A DNA stretch of 64,000 nt from Candidatus Woesearchaeota archaeon (GTDB lineage Archaea > Nanobdellota > Nanobdellia > Woesearchaeales > UBA9642), in assembly GCA_026002815.1 (NCBI GenBank), contig BPGB01000009.1, forward strand, positions 1 through 64,000, in the 5' to 3' direction. Positions 60,191 through 64,000 of the stretch are shown here, piece by piece. The notes beneath the pieces are model-generated. The model worked only from the letters and a program-made list of their open reading frames with translations. It was not told the DNA's origin and searched no databases. Positions within the stretch are counted from its first letter, which is position 1. Each line of letters begins with the position of its first letter. The translations under genes were made by a program, and so were the position numbers.

Positions 60191-61058
60191 TAAAATAAAT
60201 TATTTAACCCGAACCATTCTTCACTATTTTGATAAAGCAATTTGCCCTTCTTGTCAATCAAAAGATTGCAAGGTAATAGATAGAAAATATTTAGTTTCAA
60301 GATTGTTTGAATGTAATAATTGTCACTTGTATTTTCGCCATCCTGTTGATTCTATTGAAACAAATAAAGAATTTTATCAAGAAGACTATCAACAAAAGGG
60401 AGAAGGTATTACAACCGATATTCCTGATAGAATTACTTTAGAGAAACTTAAAGAAAATAATTTTGCAGGAACTTCAAAAAATATTCAACATTATGTTAGT
60501 TTATTTAAACAATTAATTCCGAATAAAACCATTAAGATAATTGATTTTGGAGCAAATTGGGGGTATCAAAGTTTTCAATTTAAAAATGCAGGATTTGAAG
60601 TAAGCAGCTACGAAATTTCTGTACCAAGAGCTGCCATGGGTAAAAAACTATTAAATGTTGAAATTCATACAAGAGTGGAAGAGTTGTCTGCCAATAATGA
60701 TATATTTTTTAGTTCACATGTAATAGAACATTTACCCGATATTCCATACATGATTAATCTTGCCAAAGATAAATTAAATGAAAATGGAATATTTATAGCT
60801 GAATGTCCTAATGGTTCTAAGGAATTTAGGGCGAAAAATCCAAAGGCATTTAATTTATGCTGGGGCTTATTACATCCCAATTACATTAGTGCAGATTATT
60901 ATCAATATATGTTTAAAAATAATCCATATTATATCACTTCAACACCTATAAATGTTGAAGATATTTTAAATTGGGATAGAAAAACGCAGGTTTGTAAAAA
61001 TCTATCAGGCGACCAACTGGTGGTATTTGCATTTATCAATCAAAATAATACCCCATGA
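60183..61058 (+). CDS. Class I SAM methyltransferase with N-terminal zinc ribbon
   Basis: A 291-residue protein. The N-terminus carries two knuckles, CPSCQSKDC and CNNCHLYF, about 20 residues apart. The methyltransferase domain follows with IKIIDFGANWGYQSFQF (motif I), FFSSHVIEHLPDIPYMI and LNENGIFIAECPNG. Such fusions are common in O-antigen clusters and methylate sugars or C-methylate branched sugars. It overlaps both neighbours by 4-8 bases. Confidence 0.82.
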   Translation: MNNKINYLTRTILHYFDKAICPSCQSKDCKVIDRKYLVSRLFECNNCHLYFRHPVDSIETNKEFYQEDYQQKGEGITTDIPDRITLEKLKENNFAGTSKNIQHYVSLFKQLIPNKTIKIIDFGANWGYQSFQFKNAGFEVSSYEISVPRAAMGKKLLNVEIHTRVEELSANNDIFFSSHVIEHLPDIPYMINLAKDKLNENGIFIAECPNGSKEFRAKNPKAFNLCWGLLHPNYISADYYQYMFKNNPYYITSTPINVEDILNWDRKTQVCKNLSGDQLVVFAFINQNNTP

Positions 61059-62182
61059 AATTTTATTACATAAGTATTTCTTCGCTTTCTTTTTTTCCGG
61101 TATTTAAATATATATTAAAAGTTTTCTTAAAAATTAAGAATGATAATAAAAATAATCATCATTTAGTAGAGTCTTATTTAAAAGGTTTTCCTGAATATAG
61201 TAGTCAAGTTTGTACACATTATTATTATAGGTTTAATAATATCAATCATTTTAATAATATGTCATTTCAAACTAAGATAAGACGCTACTTATATGTTTTA
61301 TTTTATATCATTAAAGCTATTTTATCAAAAAAAACTGTTATTTATACTTCCGATTATCAGGTTTTATTTATAGTTTTTAAATTATTTAAATTATTAGGGA
61401 AATCTAATGTTAAATTAATTTATCATCAGTTCGAATTAATAGAATTAGAACATAAAAGAAATATTCTACAAATAATTTCATCAAATAAGCATTATATTGA
61501 TTTAGCAGTATTTCCGGAAATAAATCGCTTAAATTATTTTGTTGACAATACGGGTTTTCCAATTAAAAGAACTTTATTATTCCCAAATACTTGTGAAGTT
61601 AATAATGTTGTAACATCAAAAAATAAAATTTTAAAAGAATTTAATGATGATGATATTGTTATTGCTCATGTCGGCAATGTTGGCTTTAATCATTTTTTAC
61701 TTGAAATAATTTCATGCTTCAAAAAGTTAAATGTTCCTGATAATTATAAATTAGTATTTATTGGTAAACAATCAAAAGACTTAGAGATTTTTTTGCAAAA
61801 TAATGCATTCACTAATATTTATTTTTATAATGAAATTCCTCATAATGAATTAAGTTCCATTTATAATTTTATTGATTATGGTTTAATTTTATATAAACCT
61901 ATTGACTTAAATTTTGATTTTTGTGCCCCTAATAAATTATATGAATATTGGGCGCATGGAGTACCAGTAATGGCACATTGTTTAAGAGGATTAGAAAATA
62001 TTATCACACATAACTTAGGAAGCATAATAGATTTTAATAAAATTCAATTAAATGATATTTTAAAAATCAATAAATTAACTGAAGAAAAAAGAAATATGAT
62101 AAAAGAAGAATTTCGTATTAAATTTGAGGTTACATATTATCAAAATCAATTAAATCAAAAGTTAAAAGATTTATTATCTTGA
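61055..62182 (+). CDS. Glycosyltransferase, GT-B fold
   Basis: A 375-residue intact protein. The N-lobe contains YHQFELIELEHKR, typical of transferases such as GT4 or WfgS-type. The C-lobe has IVIAHVGNVGFNHFLLEI, LVFIGKQSKDLEIFL, FYNEIPHNELSSIYNFIDYG and APNKLYEYWAHGVPVMAH. It overlaps methyltransferase and wecB genes by 4 bases each. Confidence 0.75.
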   Translation: MKFYYISISSLSFFPVFKYILKVFLKIKNDNKNNHHLVESYLKGFPEYSSQVCTHYYYRFNNINHFNNMSFQTKIRRYLYVLFYIIKAILSKKTVIYTSDYQVLFIVFKLFKLLGKSNVKLIYHQFELIELEHKRNILQIISSNKHYIDLAVFPEINRLNYFVDNTGFPIKRTLLFPNTCEVNNVVTSKNKILKEFNDDDIVIAHVGNVGFNHFLLEIISCFKKLNVPDNYKLVFIGKQSKDLEIFLQNNAFTNIYFYNEIPHNELSSIYNFIDYGLILYKPIDLNFDFCAPNKLYEYWAHGVPVMAHCLRGLENIITHNLGSIIDFNKIQLNDILKINKLTEEKRNMIKEEFRIKFEVTYYQNQLNQKLKDLLS

Positions 62183-63336
62183 AAAATAAATTTCTAATAG
62201 TTATAGGTACACGACCGGAACTAATTAAATTAGCACCGGTTATTATTGAATTTAAAAAAAGATTCAGCAATCCCCCAATTATAATTTTAAATACAGCTCA
62301 ACATAAAGAACTATTGAAACCCTATTGGGAAATTTTTCAGATAAAGCCCGATTATGAATTAAATTTTATGAAAAAAGGGCAAAGTTTATCTCAATTAACT
62401 GCCAGAGGTCTTACACAATTAGAAAAATTTATAAATACGATTCAATTAGAAAAAACTAATATTATAGGAATATTAGCTCAAGGAGATACTACAACTGTTA
62501 TGGTTAGTTCAATGATAGCTTTTTATAAAAATATTCCATTTTTTCATCTAGAAGCCGGATTAAGAACATTTGACTTACATAATCCCTTCCCTGAAGAGTT
62601 TAATAGAAAAGTTGCGTCAATATCAGCTCAAATTCATTTTGCACCAACTAAAATCTCGAAAAATAATTTAAAAAATGAAGGGATAGATAAAAACATTATT
62701 GTTTCCGGTAATACCATAGTTGATGCAGTAAATCTTTTTAAATCAAAATTTAAAAATTATCAAATAAAAAATAAACAACTTTATGAATTATCGTTTGCTA
62801 ATCATAATCATAATGTTTTAATTACATGCCATCGAAGAGAAAACCATGGCAAAAATTTATTAAATATCATTTCTGCTGTATGTAAATTAGCAAATGAATT
62901 TAAACAATATAACTTTATTTGGCCTTTGCATCCTAATCCAAATGTAGGTGCTGTAATTAAAAATCAAATAAATCCTACAAGATTTCAAAATATATATTTA
63001 ACAGAACCACTTGATTATTTAGATTTATTATTTGTTTTAAGCAAATCCAATTTAGTTTTAACGGATTCCGGTGGAATACAAGAAGAAGCTCCTTCATTCA
63101 ATGTTCCGGTATTGGTATTAAGAAAAAAAACTGAAAGACCCGAAGGTATAGAATCTGGTGTTGCATGGTTGGTTGGTACTAATAAATCAACTATTTATAA
63201 TAAGGCTAGCGAATTATTAAAAAATAAAAAATTTAATTTTAAAAATCCTTATGGAAATGGTAGAGCAGCTAAAATTGTGGTTGACAATTTACTCAATACA
63301 ATTGAAGAATTAAATGAAGGATATCTTTCTCCATAA
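62179..63336 (+). CDS. wecB: UDP-N-acetylglucosamine 2-epimerase (non-hydrolysing)
   Basis: A 385-residue protein with a TTG start: IVIGTRPELIKLAPVI, AQGDTTTVMVSSMIA, FHLEAGLRTFDLHNPFPEE, CHRRENHGKNL, WPLHPNPNVG, LVLTDSGGIQEEAPSF and LRKKTERPEGIESGVAWLVG, all conserved in WecB. It interconverts UDP-GlcNAc and UDP-ManNAc. UDP-ManNAc could be polymer precursor or, through a hydrolysing activity, a source of ManNAc for the NeuB-type synthase; the first is more likely by family. Confidence 0.92.
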   Translation: MKNKFLIVIGTRPELIKLAPVIIEFKKRFSNPPIIILNTAQHKELLKPYWEIFQIKPDYELNFMKKGQSLSQLTARGLTQLEKFINTIQLEKTNIIGILAQGDTTTVMVSSMIAFYKNIPFFHLEAGLRTFDLHNPFPEEFNRKVASISAQIHFAPTKISKNNLKNEGIDKNIIVSGNTIVDAVNLFKSKFKNYQIKNKQLYELSFANHNHNVLITCHRRENHGKNLLNIISAVCKLANEFKQYNFIWPLHPNPNVGAVIKNQINPTRFQNIYLTEPLDYLDLLFVLSKSNLVLTDSGGIQEEAPSFNVPVLVLRKKTERPEGIESGVAWLVGTNKSTIYNKASELLKNKKFNFKNPYGNGRAAKIVVDNLLNTIEELNEGYLSP

Positions 63337-64000
63337 AATTTATTGTCCCTATACTATTTTTATGGCTTATATCTATTTTATTGTTTAATCATCAATTAAT
63401 TTTTGAAGAAGTTGCGTGGATATATTTTATTTTCCTATTTATTATTACGATTACTTTACAACAACGGTTTTGATATTACTATTAAGGAAATTCTTTTGAT
63501 ATTACTTATTAACCTTACAATACTTTGTTGCTCCTTCTGTTGTATATAATAAATTTAATAATGACGTAGGCGATTTTGGGTATGAAATGAAAATAGAAAA
63601 AGAAGACTACTTCTCGTTTTTAATTAACACTATTATTGCGTTTTTTTATAGGTCTATATATTCCAATATTTAAAACCCAAATAAATACACAACAAATATT
63701 CAATAAAATAAAATTGTTAAAAGATAATTTTAAAATCGGAATTAATTTAATTATTATTAGTTTTTTGTCCTTTTTTTTATTGCCTTTTTTACCATCTACT
63801 TTAGCATTTTTAGGAGCATTCTTAGTTAATCTTAAATACGTAGGGATGTTTTATGTTTACTTTTCCAATCATCGTTTAAAAAATATTTTTGTACTATTAG
63901 TAATTAGCTATTTAATTTTAAATATTATATCAGGCGGGGTTTTTATTGATTTATTTGTTTGGGGATTATTTATGGCAACGTATTTTACTATTAATAAACC
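63314..64000 (+). pseudogene. Wzy-like O-antigen polymerase, cut by window edge (four +1 shifts)
   Basis: Starting at the ATG 63314, inside the end of wecB, joined frames give MKDIFLHKFIVPILFLWLIS, FEEVAWIYFIFLFIITITL, FDITIKEILLILLINL, QYFVAPSVVYNKFNNDVGDF, IGLYIPIFKTQINTQQI, FLLPFLPSTLAFLGAFLVNL and GGVFIDLFVWGLFMATYF. Extra bases lie near 63337, 63469, 63519 and in T7 63641-63647. A polytopic protein with these features near wzx and transferases is most likely the repeat-unit polymerase. The 3' end lies beyond the window. Confidence 0.65.

Overview
The window is a strongly AT-rich chromosomal segment from a member of the Bacteroidota. The evidence is five proteins with a type IX secretion (T9SS) C-terminal sorting domain, promoters of the TAnnTTTG type, no visible Shine-Dalgarno sites, and family content typical of the phylum (DUF2752, DUF819, DUF6913, DUF2892, PyrR next to PyrB, LigA-DUF6913-DapA). 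I saw no rRNA, tRNA, CRISPR array, transposase or phage gene. I cannot name a genus.

Layout. 1-3.2 kb: the 3' part of an M61 aminopeptidase, a TM2 protein, a decayed zinc-ribbon/TM2 copy, DUF2752 and an M48 lipoprotein protease. 3.2-8.8 kb: a cobalamin riboswitch followed by four tightly packed or overlapping genes (T9SS-sorted beta-propeller, BtuB-like TonB-dependent receptor, second T9SS surface protein, lipoprotein beta-propeller). This looks like a vitamin B12 capture operon adapted to T9SS. 8.8-15.8 kb: a convergent secreted M43 protease, DUF3332, pyrR-pyrB, STAS, a T9SS protein and rnz (frame-broken at a T9 run). 15.8-21.1 kb: an orphan LuxR-type regulator, then an ABC/HlyD/TolC set whose ABC subunit has lost every catalytic motif I can locate. 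21.3-31.5 kb: DUF819, mpl, a BtuF-like protein, HisH/HisF of the surface-sugar type, DUF2892, ligA, DUF6913, dapA and a TPR lipoprotein.

31.8-64 kb is surface biology. A 1301-residue T9SS repeat protein is divergent from a long one-direction polysaccharide cluster: Wzc-type tyrosine kinase, CMP-sugar synthetase, NeuB-type synthase and KdsC-type phosphatase (a nonulosonate route), Wzx, a WbpG-type amidotransferase (partner of the distant HisH/HisF), about nine glycosyltransferases, two FkbM methyltransferases, a DegT aminotransferase, RfbF/RfbG with an epimerase-like protein and a reductase (a CDP-6-deoxyhexose route), WecB, and a Wzy-like polymerase running off the right edge.

An important caveat: from 43.6 to 58.3 kb, and again after 63.3 kb, genes are broken by about 40 single-base frameshifts. 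Nearly all of them are +1 insertions, which fits uncorrected sequencing insertions better than gene decay. I describe the reconstructed genes across these shifts and label them as disrupted.
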